The notes under the pieces are model-generated. The model was not told the DNA's origin. It did not search any database and saw only the letters and a list, made by a program, of their open reading frames with translations. A stretch of 64,000 nt of DNA from Chamaea fasciata (taxonomy: Eukaryota; Chordata; Aves; Passeriformes; Sylviidae), in NCBI GenBank assembly GCA_029207755.1, contig JARCOQ010000012.1, positions 17,905,740 to 17,969,739 of the forward strand, read 5' to 3'. Each line of letters opens with the position of its first letter. The first letter of the stretch is position 1. Made by a program: the position numbers and the translations under genes. This document shows, piece by piece, positions 26,934 through 40,725 of this stretch.

Positions 26934-27886
26934 GGCAAAAACAAAAGCTGTGCTGTCAGTGGTGCTTAACTTACCTGTCTTGGCTTTGCCTTCAAAGGGC
27001 AATGCTTAAGATGCAAAGTTAACTTCATTCATCTAGGATTTTAGAGCTCCCTCTCAACTCTTCCTGACCTATGAGCACTTCTGAGTCTTCCAGGACAAAA
27101 TAAAACAAGTTAGCTGAGCCACCTGACAGTGGTTTGAACGAACTTGTTTGATTTTGCCCTAGAACTGACTAGAAGTGCTTACACAGCCAGTTACTGGGAC
27201 TTAGCTGTAAGATGTTAACAGCAGAGAAACAGAAAGGAACAGCTTTTTAAAAGGCCTGTGAACTGTGTGCCCTAGGTGAGAGGCTTTATATTAGCCTGTT
27301 CATTTTCCCTTGAGGAGATTAGGTGTGCTTCTATGGCCTATTCCACCAGGGGAATTCAATAAAAAAGCTGTCATGTCTCAGCTGTACCTTTTCTGCAAAG
27401 GTGTGTTCCTTACCTGTGCAGCACAGATGAGATTCCTGTACCTAAGGTGTCCAGTGGAGCCACACCATGTGCTTTACAGGGCTGCTTGCAGTGGAGGCTC
27501 CATTGTAGAACCTTATGTTGTTGTCTGCTTCAGAGAATGGGGAAGGCAGTTTGGCACATTTTTTAACAGTTTCTGAAATACAAAAATGCTTTTTGTTACC
27601 ACTTCTGTTAATAAGCTGGTGCATTTATTGGATCATGGAATACTAAGGAAATTATAGCACTTTTTATCTGTACAACATAATAATTTTTGAGAATAATAAA
27701 AAAGTTAGAACATGTATCACACCCTTAACTTAATGTATTGGTGAATATGTGCACAGAGAACCACAACTAAAGTAGATTCCCTTGTTGTCCAGGAACAAAT
27801 CTGTCTCCAAGATGAAGAGTTGTTTTATAGACAGAGATCTGTATTTGGTTTAAGTGATGTAAGAACCTAATAATAAGAGAAAGGAT

Positions 27887-27962
27887 CCAAAAAGCGCTTC
27901 ATCATTATGACTGCTTAACACCTAAAAGGCTTCCAAAAATGCTTCATCATTATGTCTGCTTA
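27887..27962. repeat. Imperfect tandem duplication, 46-bp period
   Basis: A roughly 31-bp block starting CCAAAAAGCGCTTCATCATT at 27887-27917 is repeated with small changes at 27933-27962. It is non-coding and probably slippage or unequal exchange. Confidence 0.85.
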
Positions 27963-30900
27963 TCATAATCACTCTTGAACTCCTGAAAATTATTTGTGTT
28001 ATGGACCATGGGTAGCCTGCCTTGAGGTCCATAAAAAGGAAGGAGAAACTGGTGCAAAATGTGGAGGGGAAAGTGAGGGGCAGAATCCCTGACAAAAAAG
28101 GCAAAAACCACTCCACTCTACCCCATCCCATCTTAGCAGCACCAAAAGTAGTACAGTGTGGCGGTAGTGACCTATCTGATTAAGGTAACCTTGGCTTTTT
28201 CTAAACTTTTCTCCTTCTTTCTCTTTGCTTCCCTTACTTTTAAATAAAAATCTATCCTTTTTTTTTTTTTTTTTTTGCATCAACATTTAATCTCATTTTT
28301 GTGAATATTTTGAATCTTCAAAGTTTTTTCTGGTTTATATACAAAGACATAGCTTTCTTTGCTCCTCTGGGTTTAAATCGGATCGTAACAAGTGCATTGT
28401 GCTTAGAGTTCACACATGTCCCCTCCAGTACTTACTTATTAAATGAGTTCACAGAAACTACACTGTAAACCTGCTGGAATAATTTTTATGAAATAGTTTT
28501 CTCTGGTAAAGAGGGAAAACAGAGCTGCAAGGAAGTTAATACTTGGGCTTGGCTTCCCCACTAATGACAATCTCAGGCCCCAAAATTTGCTGAGACAGAG
28601 ATGACAGGCTCTCGCAAGTACACTGGGTCATCCACCTACCCCTCCTTTCTGGTTGCTGCAGGGTACAGGTGCACTCAGACAAAAGGGATTGGTTGCTTTT
28701 GAGCTTTTTTTGTTGCTCTTTTTTGCTAACACATAAAGCAGAGCAGGAGTGAAATATAGATAATGCTATACACCTGTCCCATTCAAGTGCACTAGAGCAG
28801 CGCCGCCAGACCTGTTTTTCCTCACGCTGCTTGAAGAATATGGACTGTAAGAGTACTGCAGCACTGTTGGTTTTCTGTCATTTCTGGGTGGCCATTTTTA
28901 AACTGTGAGTCTTGAGTGCAAGTGTTTCCCAGTAAGAACGATTTGTGTTTAAGGAAAAGCTGCATGGAAGGAGGGATGCTATGGGTAGGTAGTGGGCCCA
29001 TTCACTTACATCTGCTATGTGCACCAGCCCAGAAAACTGTGAATGAAGCTCAGATACTGGTGTGTAATATGATCTAGGACAAGTTTCTTACCTCTCTGGA
29101 CTTGGTTGCCTACCTCTAAACCAGATGTGTCCCTTCCTCTTGCAATCTGCCTAGACACTTGTATGTATTACATTATCCTTGGGTTTTATCAGTGGTGGAC
29201 CTTTTCAAAAAGAGGAGGCACAGGGTGCCTTTTCTTTGTGTTAGGCTTTGACAGTTTCATTGCAGGGGTAAGGGACTTGCTGGGGAGTGCGTAATCCCAA
29301 ACATTTTTGATGATAGCATCAGATTTTTCTCCTGCTTGCCCTTTTCCTTTGGAAGAGGTTAGGCTCTTTGGGTGTTGCCTGATGAAATTCAGGAGGTTGG
29401 TGGGTGCATTGAGATTTTTGGCTACACCTCTCCATAGAGTTACTGAGTAGAGAGAGGCCTTCAATCCAAACAGGGAGCAGCCTGCACAAATGCAAGTAGA
29501 AGCAGAAGATTCTCCAAGGCAGCACATTTCTTCTTTCTGGAGCAACTTGCCAATAGAGAAGATTATGTTGGAAGGAGCTGGGCTATTCTCTGTGTGTGCA
29601 TTTGGCTAATGATCCTTCATGTGATCCCATCAGCCTCATGGAAACATGCGGTTTCAGCTCAATGTTGGTACTCATATGCTGGTGGCACATCACAGTAAGG
29701 AAAGGGAAGGGGACTTTGTAAACTATGAAACGTTGTGTCCCTAACAGAAAGGAGGACCAGAATCTAGAGAACATCCTTTACTGGTCATCTCACAGATCTG
29801 TCTTCCAATAATATTCTGTATGTTAGTAGAGCAAAGGCTACTGTTTTTTCACTGCAATTTCAGTGTCTTCTTTCTGTCTTTCTTCAGTATTCTGCCTTTA
29901 GTGCTCCTTTCCTGATACCCTGCATATGTGCTTACATGCCTCCTGACCACCTTCATACTCCTTTCGCACTTGGAAGATGTGGACAGACAGGCATACACAC
30001 ACCATGACTGCAAATTCTCATTTTCCTGGGAGATCATGCTCAAAAGTATTCAAGAGGAGCTACTCTGAAAGTACTGAGGTGCAGGAATCTGGAACTACAT
30101 GATGCATAGTGTTGGAAATATTGATAATTTAGACCTTGTATCACCTGTAGTACTATAGGACAACAGACTGTACAGCAAGTGCTGTTAATGAAAAGTGCTT
30201 AAGTGCTTTCTTGAGCTGGAACCATGGTCCATACTGTGGCATATGGAATCTTTTCAGCTGGAAAGTCTCAAATTGTTGAGTCAAGTCCTGTAGTGTTTCA
30301 GGAATAGCTCAGGAAGCTGCTGCCAACTCAGACAAAATGGTGTTTTTCTACCTGAGTTGTTGGCCGTTCAAGCTGAGCTCAAACCAAATCTTTGGGGCTT
30401 TGTGGAAGCCAGTGACAAGTCAAAGAATCTTGTTTAAATTGGTTGTGGCTGAATGCCGCACTTGCTTCTGAGGCTTGACATATTCCTTTAATTCACAAAC
30501 ATCTGCCTCTTTCCACTGACAATTCCTAAGATGTCCTCTTGAAGGAAAAGGAGCAAACATAATTTTCTGCTGTGCTGGTGATTCTCAGTGGAGCAATCAC
30601 AGGTGTGTGCAGGAGGCCAGAGCCAAGATGAACACCTGCATTCTTCACCTACTTCTCTTTGGTTACCCAGCAGAGATTGCTGATGGCACCGTGTGTTGCA
30701 GGATTTCAGGGGGCCCAGCTCCTAAAATCTAAAGGGCATGGATAAACACTTTGCAAGATCTAAGGACCAACTTTTTTCTGGTCCCTGATGTTAAGTGCTA
30801 CCCATACTTAACAACACCTAAAGTTTAGGGCTTTCATTTCTGCTAGTTTCTAGTCACACTATTTTCTATCTTCATATACATATCTCTTGTCTCTTCCTCC

Positions 30901-33900
30901 CAGTATACCCACCATGCCTTATGTGCATTTTATCTTACATGGACAAAGTATAAGTGGACCTGGGTAGTAGTTTTGTTTGACCAGAGGCTTCCTGTGAACA
31001 GCAACCAGAGGGCCTAGCCCACCCCTGTGGCACAAGCTTTTAAAGTCCCATTATTGCTCTGAATCACACCTTCATCTCCACACCCTGAGTCATATATTAA
31101 AATAAAACTGTGGGAAATAATAAAACCCAGTTATATGAATGCATTTTTTATTATAAGAGTTCTTTTCTTTTTTTTTTATTACTGCTTTAAGGCTAACTCA
31201 TCATCTTTAGTTATGTTCATTACAAAAGGGTTTGCTCCAGTCCCTATTAACTTGAAGGGAAAGGAACGGAGTGCACAGACAGAAGAACAGTTCCTTGCTG
31301 GCATCCACTCCCTTGTCCTCAGTATTCCTCAGTCTTTACCACAGCTGCTGTACAAAGAGCCTTCTGGGGCAGGCTGGGTTACACGGAGGATTGACAAGGC
31401 AAGTTTGCAGAAGACAACTCAGAAGAGAGGGGCAGATCAAGTTCTCTTTAAGTCCCTTATCTAGCTTCTGGCCTGTTTTTCCAGGTACTCCTGTTGCAGC
31501 TACTGTTCTTTTCCAAGCAAATAAACAATTTTCAGCTTTGCCCCAGCAAAGTGAGAAGTTTTCCTCAGTCACAAAGAGGTAGAAGATGAGATTGGAGGGG
31601 AGGAAAAAAAAGAAAGTAAAAGGCAGAAGGCTTGTTTCTATTTACTAATTAGAAAAGTAGATTGTTTCCATTTAAAAAGGAATACTCTACAAGACCATGT
31701 TTTTGTTAAGTACTTGGGCTCTGTAGATTGCAGAAATTGGTGGAACCCTTTTCTTGAGGTTTGTAAATTAAAGTGTTTGTATGTTGACTGAAGCTTGAAA
31801 AATTCCTTCTCATCTTCAATTTTTTATCATACTTGTTTTTCACACCAGTACCAGGACTCCTTGCTCAAGCTACAGCACGTAATCTGTGCCATTTTGTCTC
31901 ACCCTAAGATGTCGCTGAATGTACAGAAACTGACTCCTGAACCAATACTCCACGGGAGCCTGGCATCATACCAGAAGAATTCCTGTGTGCACCTCTGGCT
32001 ACAGTTTCCAACTTCTCCCCCTAACCCTTTTCTTTTCATGTGTCTCTGCTTTCTCAGATAATAGCAGAAGTCTTAGCCTGTGCTCTAGGTATAGTCTGAT
32101 ATTCAAGATCTGCCTCTGTTGCAGGACTTTCTGCCATTCCTGTCACACCTTTATCCAGGCCATCTTAATTTCTTTTGGCTTTTCAAAGAACAGGTGCTTC
32201 AGAGACTACAGCCTGAAGGTCTGATGCAGCACATGAGTCAGAGGGTGGCTTCCTATTTACTCAATGGGGAGAGGATGCTAAAATCTTCATTACAGTTTTG
32301 CTGTAGCTTTTTTCCTGAATTTTCTTATAGAGGCACTATTCAAATAGATATTTTTATGACATGGGCTTCTGTTACTCTAAAATTCTGCTGCCACCCAACT
32401 TACCGTTCATAGAACACCCAACAGTTGGTGAGGACTTGGGGTGGTGGATGACTTCCCAGTAGATTTTTTTTATATATCTACTTTTGTCTGTTTCTGAACA
32501 TGGATTAAATAATGCTCCATCATCAGAAATGCATTAAATGTTCCCTGAGGGACCATCCACAAATCATTTCAATAGTGTTCTTCTGATTTACTGAATGTCT
32601 TTTGAGACATGTATTATTCTCCACTTAATAAACCACGCAGGATCTTAAACTGTGGCAAGTCTACTTGATCTCCAAGGATGGCATGTATTTTAAAATTATT
32701 TCACCCACAGACTCATTAAATCATGAGACATTTTCTGCTTCACTGCTAGGAAATAAATAGAAGTTCCTGTCAGGTAATTAAAAAACCCAACAGACCAAGG
32801 AACTGGCTCTTGAAAGACACAAGAGATCAACAGGATACCCCCATGTGGACCAAATGCCTGGAAACTGAGAGTCATCTGAAAATAATGTTCTCGATGGTTT
32901 AAATCTCTGGACACAGTTGTGAAATCCCTGCTGGTATTTTATTCCCTGTTTCTCAGTAATTCAGGTGTCTTTTCTAAGGCTAATGTCTGGAGAGCTCCCG
33001 TGGAAACGAAAACTAATGATAGAAATAGAGCTGAGGGAAGCACGTTACAAAGACTTCATAAAAACTCCTAGTCCATGAGTTGAGAGAGATCTAGCACATT
33101 CTGTGGAGGATATTGAGTAATGGGTTTGCTCACTGTACAAACATAAGGTTTGTTATAGGCCCCTTCCACTTACTGACATTCTGAAACTGTTCATCTAAGC
33201 TCCAATGCCCACTTTTTTTAGTACTGAGTTATTGTAGGATATATTATGAAACTGAAATATTTGATGCTTCGTTCTTTCTGTTTCTGTGGTTTGTCAGAGC
33301 TTCTGCCTTTCTGAAAAGAAGTGTATTAAGGGAAGAAAATGATAGCTTTGAATCTGGGTGTTTACCCACAGGGAAGCTGTTCATGGTCCTTTTCTTTATG
33401 TGAGTAATTGGTCTGGTCCTGGGCATTCAGTATCTAACATTTTGCATACTGTGAATGGGTGAATGACTTATATCCGTGACAGTGGGGCCTGTGGGAAGAT
33501 AGAACAACTGGGAAATTCAGTTCTTATAAATCTATAAAAATAGCTAAGAGGTGTAATGTACTGTAATAGTGCCACATTAACACGCTCTGGGATGGCTTTT
33601 TATTGTTTTGATATTCAGTAACAGCTTTATAGCTGTTTCAAGAGGTGTTATAAAGCTTTGCTTCAACATGGAGGATATCCCAAATCCAAATTTTGTTTCA
33701 TTTTTATGTGGTTTCAGAAAACTAAAATTAACTATTATACATTTGCATTTACCCTGCTTGTCACAATTACAACGCAGGTGCAGAAATAATGAAAGTTAGT
33801 TTCATTTAATAGCAAAGATTCAGTAATGTTTGTGCCATCCAACTGTCTATTTTTTTCCTTTGTAAGTGAATTGAGAACCAGAGCTTGTGATGCACAATCA

Positions 33901-36900
33901 CTGTCTTCACTGGTCTTTCTTTGCCTCTCTTTCCCCACGTCTCCACAGGGTACCTCAGGAGAGCCTAGTGTGTAAGGCAACTAACACTGAGAATCAAACA
34001 TTCAAAAGGGTGTCAGGGCCCAAAGCAAATGGGAGCAAGGTAGCCAAATGTGTGTTGTAAGGTGACAAACGCCAGTGGTGTTTTAGTCCTGAGACAGTGC
34101 CTCAAAGAGGCATCTGATGGTCAGTGGTAGCTATGCTCTCCCCATTTAGTTCACCCTTCTTCCCTTGCAAACAAGCTCTGGACTGCTTCTTACACCCCCA
34201 GGCTGTTCTTTCTCCTCCTCCATCCCTTTCAATGAAAAACACTCTCTTGCTGTCGTTGTGACTTACATTCATTATTCTCTTCTTCATAATTTCCATCCTC
34301 TTCCTGACAAGGAAGGGACAAGGAGGAGGTGGTAAAACCCAGAGGGGACTAACACCGTGATAAATCAGATAAATGTGAAGAGATAGTGTTTCTCCTCCTG
34401 AAGTCCACAGTAGGACAACTGTCAGGGTCTTTCTTTTGTTACTCCACTATCCTATTGCAGAGCAAGAAGCATTTTTTCGCAACAGTTTCCAGGGAAGAGT
34501 AGCACAGAACCCAGCAGACAAGATCTGTGGTGTGATGGACCTGTTGCTCGTCTGCACGATGCTTGGACTAGGGAGAAAAGCAGTCCTAAAAGGGGGTCAA
34601 GAGCACAACAGTTTCCACCCTAATAATGGCTTATTTTACTGTTTGCTCTCTGAAAAGCAAAACAGCTTGGAGTGGTAAACTTATCTCACTGTGTTCCCCT
34701 GAGAAAACACCCTGACTTCTCCTCCTGTGGTATTTTTTTGGTGGCCTGTCTATTCTGCTGTGTTCATAAGAATGAATTTCTGTTCTGTGACCCAGAAAGC
34801 CTGACTAGAGCAATGTCCAAGGCCTATGTGGAAGTTTTCATGCCTTTTTACTGCCCACATGTGAAGTTGCTCAGCTTAGGCTGACTTCTTGCCTACCTCC
34901 ATGCTAGCACCCGCCTGCCACCCTCAGCATATCACAAGTGATATCAGTTAAAGGGGTAGGACTTCAATCCTTTCCTGAATTTTCAGTTGCTTGGTTTACA
35001 TCAACAAAGAGGTCATTGGTTTATTTTAGTCTGTATAACTGAGAACTGATGATGAGATACAGCTCATGCTCTTTATGAAGCTGTCAATGGAGGACAGCTA
35101 GGACAAATGTTTCCACTTAGAATTATTGCTATGCATTCTGGAAATACCATATACATATCATTCCTTAGTGGTTTAGGCTTGTGGCTGTCCAGCTGATCCT
35201 GGCTAATCCTGTCCTGAGGCTCAGACCTGCAAAGCAGTGAACAGTCAGGTTATTGTGGAGAACTGGAACTCCCTAACACAGAGGTTAACAAAACAAAGGT
35301 TTCAACTGACAGTTGACTTAACAATATGCATATATTTCCTGTCTTCATGTGCTCTGCTTAGTGTCAAACATTCTTTTGGTGTTTAATACTAAGTTTACCT
35401 TTCAGGTAAGGAGTGCCTTCTGAGGGTAAAGTTTTCTTATGGCTGAGGTTGTATGAGAACCAAATAAATTCAATGTCCAAAGCAAATCATGCTTAGTGTT
35501 TTAGTTCCAAAGACAGCAAATGTTTATGTGCATTTGTCTTGTACTTCATGTAGTTAGAGAAGTAAAACTGAAGATGTTTGGATCTACATTTGGTTGTTAA
35601 AGGGAATTGTTTTAATGGTAGTGATGTAGTCCAGGAACTTTGCCCTATTTTTGTTTGTTCTCTTTCTGGGCACTGGAAATCTCAGGTCTCTTTCTCAGCA
35701 TTAAAATGTAGATCATATGTCATTATTTTTTTGTGTGAAATTTGACATCTGTTTCAAAGTGATTCTAGAAAGATTGCTGAAAATGAGCAAGCCACCTTGG
35801 AAATGATGACCTGCAGGTGATGCAGGCTGCTATGATGTCCATAATGGCTATTTTGTGCAAATCTTCTGTGAGAGCTTGTTCCATTAGAAATATCAAAATA
35901 CATCTGAGATTGACTGAGAAAACAGTATCATCTCCTGTCTTTTCACTGACTCTGCTTTATATTGGTACAGCATATATGTGGCTGACCATTTTTCTTCTCC
36001 ACTATACCAACAGACTCTAGCTGAAAAGAATCCTCAAAACCGTATTGATGAGCAGAAGGATGAGTACTGAACACAGATTTTAAGTGGTAGGTGTTAGAAA
36101 TTAGTCCTAAATTCTTTTACAGTATAGATAGTCCTGGTTAATATCCACATTTCAATTTTAGTGGTAATAACAGTTAGATCACCCTGATTATCTTGTATGA
36201 TAATGCACAAATAGGTTTATTTTGCTGGAACTCTGGAACTGTGATGACAGGGACCATAAATGATGGGGTAAATTTAAGTCTGTATGCTGGGTTTTGCTCC
36301 TTACTATGTCTTTGTGCATCTCTTGCTGTGCCGGTAAGAGAAGAGCTGGCCTATTCCTCTCTTCTGACAAGAGGGACATTGCACACGTTATTTTCCCTCT
36401 ACTCAGAAGTGATCTAGGGTCAGTACTTCGCTATATGAGACAGCTTGCATTCTTTTCCTGCACTCTTCCATGGTTGTCTTTCAAACAAACTAAAAAACCA
36501 ACCAACCTGAAACAAAACTCCCTTCCCCCTACAAAACCCCACATTTCCCCAAAGCAGGCCTATTTCTGGTTTTGTGGTCTATAAAACAATGATTTCACTG
36601 TTGATAAGGCAGCTGAATAAAGTTTACCTGCTGTCCGTTAGGGTAATACAGTATTTATTCCTTCCCAGTAACCCAGAGTTGTAGTGGGATTTCATCTACT
36701 TTTGCACCACTCTACCAGAATCAGCCTCTCTCCTGTACTTTCCTTGCAGAGGGGATAATAGGGGGAAAGCATATTTGAGGTTAGTATTTTCTATCTTTTT
36801 TTTTTTCTTCAAACACTGTTTTTACTCTGATTCCCATACAGGAGCCCACAGTAGTTAGAAAATCTGTCTTACTAAACAGCAAATGCAGATAAAGCTTGCT

Positions 36901-38253
36901 TATAGGAGAGCCATTTTAACTTTCTTAGTACTGGCCCTATTGTAGGATTTGTAGAGGAGAATATAGACCTCTAGTGCCTTAATTTTTCAAAGTTCCAGTG
37001 TTATAGGTGTTGCAAAAGTTCTCATCACAGCTTGCTTGGATTTACATTCACTTTTGGGGTTTCTCAGTTATTGTGGATTGCAAGTACTAAATGTAGGGGT
37101 TTGGGTTTGTTCTTTCATTGTCAGCAGCACCTCTGAGGGGAAATTCAGTACTTAAAAAGTTTTCAATGCTAGAAATAATTCCAAGGAAGAATTGAAAAAT
37201 GAATGCAAACATGAATGTCAAGAATTTTGAAGTATTATGCCCCTGATGTAATTTCTGAGATGAAACTGTTTTGAGACCAATGGATGGCACTGAAGGATCT
37301 GATTCGGTAAACAGAGAGTAGTGCCATGAGATGCTGGCAAACCAGGTGTTAAACTCAATAAGATGTATTTGGAAGATTGGGGCCCCAAATGTGATTCTCT
37401 GGTTTCATCTTGAGCTGTGGGTGAATAGGTGTATGCTGTATGACAGCAAGGTTGCTGTAGTAATTATTCATTAGCTTTTAATAACAGGGTAATTATGAAG
37501 TTAAAATTCATATACCCCAACACACCCTTTTTTCCTTGCTTTTCAATTTCTGAAGAATGCCTACAGCCGTCTCCTTTGTGTTGTAAAACAGGGCACTAGC
37601 CCTAGTTGTACATGGTTGTTTCTTTGATTTTTGCATGCTCCTTGCAACAAGAATGTTAACTGGGGTGAAAAGGTAACATGAATCAGGGAGGCCAGCACTA
37701 GAAGAAAATAAAAGCTTATTCTCTCCTATGCCTTCAAGGATAAAGAAGATCACCCTGGTACTCATAAACACATGTATACTCCACATAGGACAGGTTTCTC
37801 CCTGAAATTCTCCAATTATCTGGTTTTATTTAAATTTCTGTTCACTTCTATTCTGGGACAAAAAACAACCAGACCAGAGATGAAGAGGACAAGTGGGAAC
37901 ATTTTGGAATGACAGGATCCATTCTGGTATTCTATATGCTAGTATTTATCATCAGCTGCTTTTGTGTGATGAGGCATGACCAGTGAACTTATGTTACATA
38001 GGCAGAACAGACAGAGTTGGAATGCTTCTGAATAAAAGTTCAGATCCAGGGGTTGGTTTATCTCACATTGGTTGAACCTAATTCAGTGTTTTCAGAATCT
38101 TGGAATGAAGGCTGCAAAAATTGCTCTGTCTTTATGTGTGTAAGAGGGGACCATTGCCCATGATGTGCTGTGGCTATGCTCCAGAGGTTCTGCGTGGCAG
38201 CTGATTTACTGCCCTCATGAGGGGCTGCAGTACGCGGGACAGGGTGCCTGGCC

Positions 38254-38312
38254 TGTGATGTGATGTGATGTGATGTGATGTGATGTGATGTGATGTGATG
38301 TGATGTGATGGA
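38254..38312. repeat. (TGATG)n pentanucleotide microsatellite
   Basis: Eleven uninterrupted TGATG units occupy 38256-38310. The absence of interruptions suggests an active, length-variable locus. Open frames crossing it on the minus strand (repeating SHHIT) are artefacts of the repeat. Confidence 0.95.
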
Positions 38313-40149
38313 TTGACAGCTGGGGAAAGGCCCTCTGCACACCTGTGGTCCTATGCATACCATAAACTGACAGCTTCCTCCTCCACTGCCTCTGCTGGAA
38401 ACTCCATAACCCTGCCTTACACATCAAGGCCTTCACCCTGGGAAAGGGGTGGACAATTCAGCAAGGGTAGTGTGCTCAGCAGTGCTCTCCTGCCTGCCTT
38501 GCCAAGGACACACTGTCACTGCTGGTTTCCTTTACTGAAGTTGTTCAGTTTGCTCTTCTTGACAATTTAATGCTGCAACCACTGGCTAAGGGTTCAGTCT
38601 CTGTTTCTTGCTCATCATATTGTGAGCATCATCTTGTGAATGTCTAGTGGAATGTGATGGAGCTTATGCCTTTAAAGGTATTTCTAGCTCAGGCCCTCGC
38701 ACAGGCTGGGGTACATGTGCCAGATGTCATTGCAGATAAATTTTCAGTGCACTGAACTGATGAGATAGAAGGGCTCAGGAACAGTACCCCATTTGTTTGT
38801 TTTCAGATGTGTCTTCTTCAAGGTCCAGTCTGGTAAGTCTGCTCTAGGATCTGACAATGAGCTTTCTGAACGAGATCGGTGAGATGGTTCTGACTTTGTA
38901 ATCCCAGATGTATCTTCAATGTGAAACTAAGCTTAATGCCTTGTGCTCTTGCAATCTTTTTCTTACCACCTGATAATATTTGCAACTTGGTATCAAAGAA
39001 GTGCTAATAAGTTCTAAGTGAGTCATCTGATGAGTCAGGCAAGAACTTACGATCTTGTGTGGAAATTGTGTATAACATTTTTCTCTTTTAGTGGAGAGGA
39101 TGTGAGCAAAGATGGGATTCTTAAAAGGCCTATGTGGACCACGGATTCTGGTGTTTTCTGAACTCCAGAGTAGAAATAGTTCTAGTCTGGTGCATTTTCT
39201 AAGGTGAAACACTGACAAGAGTGGAGAGTTGGACAGACTTGTGGTAAGGGAAGAAAGAAATTGTCAGAAACGTGAAATTTCTGAAGAAAAATGTCACTAC
39301 GCTGGGGTGTATGGAGAGCAGATCTGTGAGACCAACCATTTGAAGACAAAATGGTAATATTAATTAGCTAGTTCTTGTAATCTAGTGGAGGCTTTTCAAC
39401 AGTGAGTGCTTTGTTGCTGCAGTGTCTGGGTGCTCTAGCCCTGCACTAGGGCCCGTGTTATTTATTCAGAGATATCCTATTATGTTGCAAAATCTGGTTT
39501 TAAGAAAAGCTGAAAAAGAAAAAGCTGTTGGATATCTTCATGGGCAACAAATGGTTTTCATGTTAAAAAAAACCCTCCAAAACATATCTACTTCTGCTAA
39601 TTCAACTCCAGCAAGAAGTCTTTTTGAATTGTCACTGAATTAAAAAAAAAAAAAGATAGTAAGAGTCTAGGCCTGTAAGAAAGGGAGAGTTCCTATCTGA
39701 GCAGTCTGGACAGGGCAATTCTTTTTTCAAATGTTGAGCATGTTTTTAGAGGAGCTTTGTCTTTGTCTGCTTCTTTTCATCCTCTTGCTTTTTGCCCTCA
39801 AAGGAGCACTGTTATTTTTAAACACCTTGGCGGCTTTAAAAAAAAAAAAAATCTTGTTAGGCTTTCAGTAACTCTCTCTCTATCCACCTGCTCCACTGCG
39901 CCCTCCAGCAGAAATGGGACACTCTTGGCCATGTAGTCTGTAGGTGTGTGGAGGGCTGTGCAACAACTCAGTGCTTGATATTACAGGAGTATTTGAGACC
40001 TCATTGAACTAAGGTTAGTATAGCTGTAAGAAATACACTAAACAAACAGTGTTTTACACAATAGGAAAGTGGAAACTGGTACAAAAGCAATTGGTAACAG
40101 ATGGTCTGTGGTTGTTTACAAAATGCTAAGGGTTAAAATAGAAGGTTGT
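38313..40149. other. Non-coding DNA
   Basis: No exon, RNA gene or recognised transposon. It includes A runs near 39642 and 39840 only. Confidence 0.5.
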
Positions 40150-40725
40150 TGTGGTTTAACCGCAGCCAGCAACCAAGCCCCATGCAGCCACTCACTCACT
40201 CTCTTACCAGTGGGACCTGAGAGAATACTGGAACAGTAGAAACTGGAAAACTTGTGGGTTGAGGTAAAGACAGTTTAATAGGGAAAGCAAACACTGCACA
40301 CAAGAGCAAAGCAAAGCAAGGAATTAATTGACTGCTTCCCATGGGCAGGCAGGTATTCAGCCATTTCCAGGAGAGCAGGGCCGCATCCTTCATAATGGTG
40401 ACTTGGGAAGACAAACTCCATCACTCCAAACATCCCTCTTTCCTGCTTCACCCCACTTTATACACTGAGCACGATATCAGATGGTCTGGAATAAGTCAGT
40501 TTGGGTCATCTGTCCCAGCTGTGTCTCCTCCCAGCCTCCCATGCTCCCTCAATGTCCTTGCTCGTGTGGCAGTACAAAAATCAGAAAAGGCCTTGGCTCT
40601 ATGTAAGCCCTGCTCAACATTAACAAAAACATCTTTATATTGTCAACACTGTGTTCAGCACAAACCTAAAACATATCCCCATACCATTGTGGAGGAAATT
40701 AACTCTACCCCAGCCCAAACCAGCA
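40150..40725 (-). repeat. Solo LTR of a common avian endogenous retrovirus, minus orientation
   Basis: The plus strand begins TGTGGTTTAACC and ends near AAACCAGCA, the terminal words of a very abundant bird LTR family (I believe ERVK-type). Read on the minus strand it has a proper promoter order: TATAAA (plus-strand TTTATA at 40457-40462), then a polyA signal ATTAAA (plus-strand TTTAAT at 40274-40279), then a U5 ending in GGTTAAACCACA. The length, about 576 bp, fits an LTR, and no internal retroviral genes flank it, so it is a solo LTR left by recombination. I did not find a target-site duplication. Many differences from the family suggest it is older than the ERV at 49.8 kb. Confidence 0.8.

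Larger units (their letters stand above)
24531..38253. other. AT-rich non-coding DNA
   Basis: No exon, RNA gene or clearly bounded transposon recognised over about 13.7 kb. Recorded structures are two short diverged duplications (26881-26933 and 27887-27962), a CTCF-like word at 25984-25995, a nine-base C run at 26172-26180 and a T run near 28259-28276. The longest open frame (136 codons, minus strand, 26152-26562) has no recognisable domain and is treated as chance. Confidence 0.5.

Noticed and set aside
38058..38436. Minus-strand frames with SHHIT repeats
   Set aside because: Translation artefact of the TGATG microsatellite.
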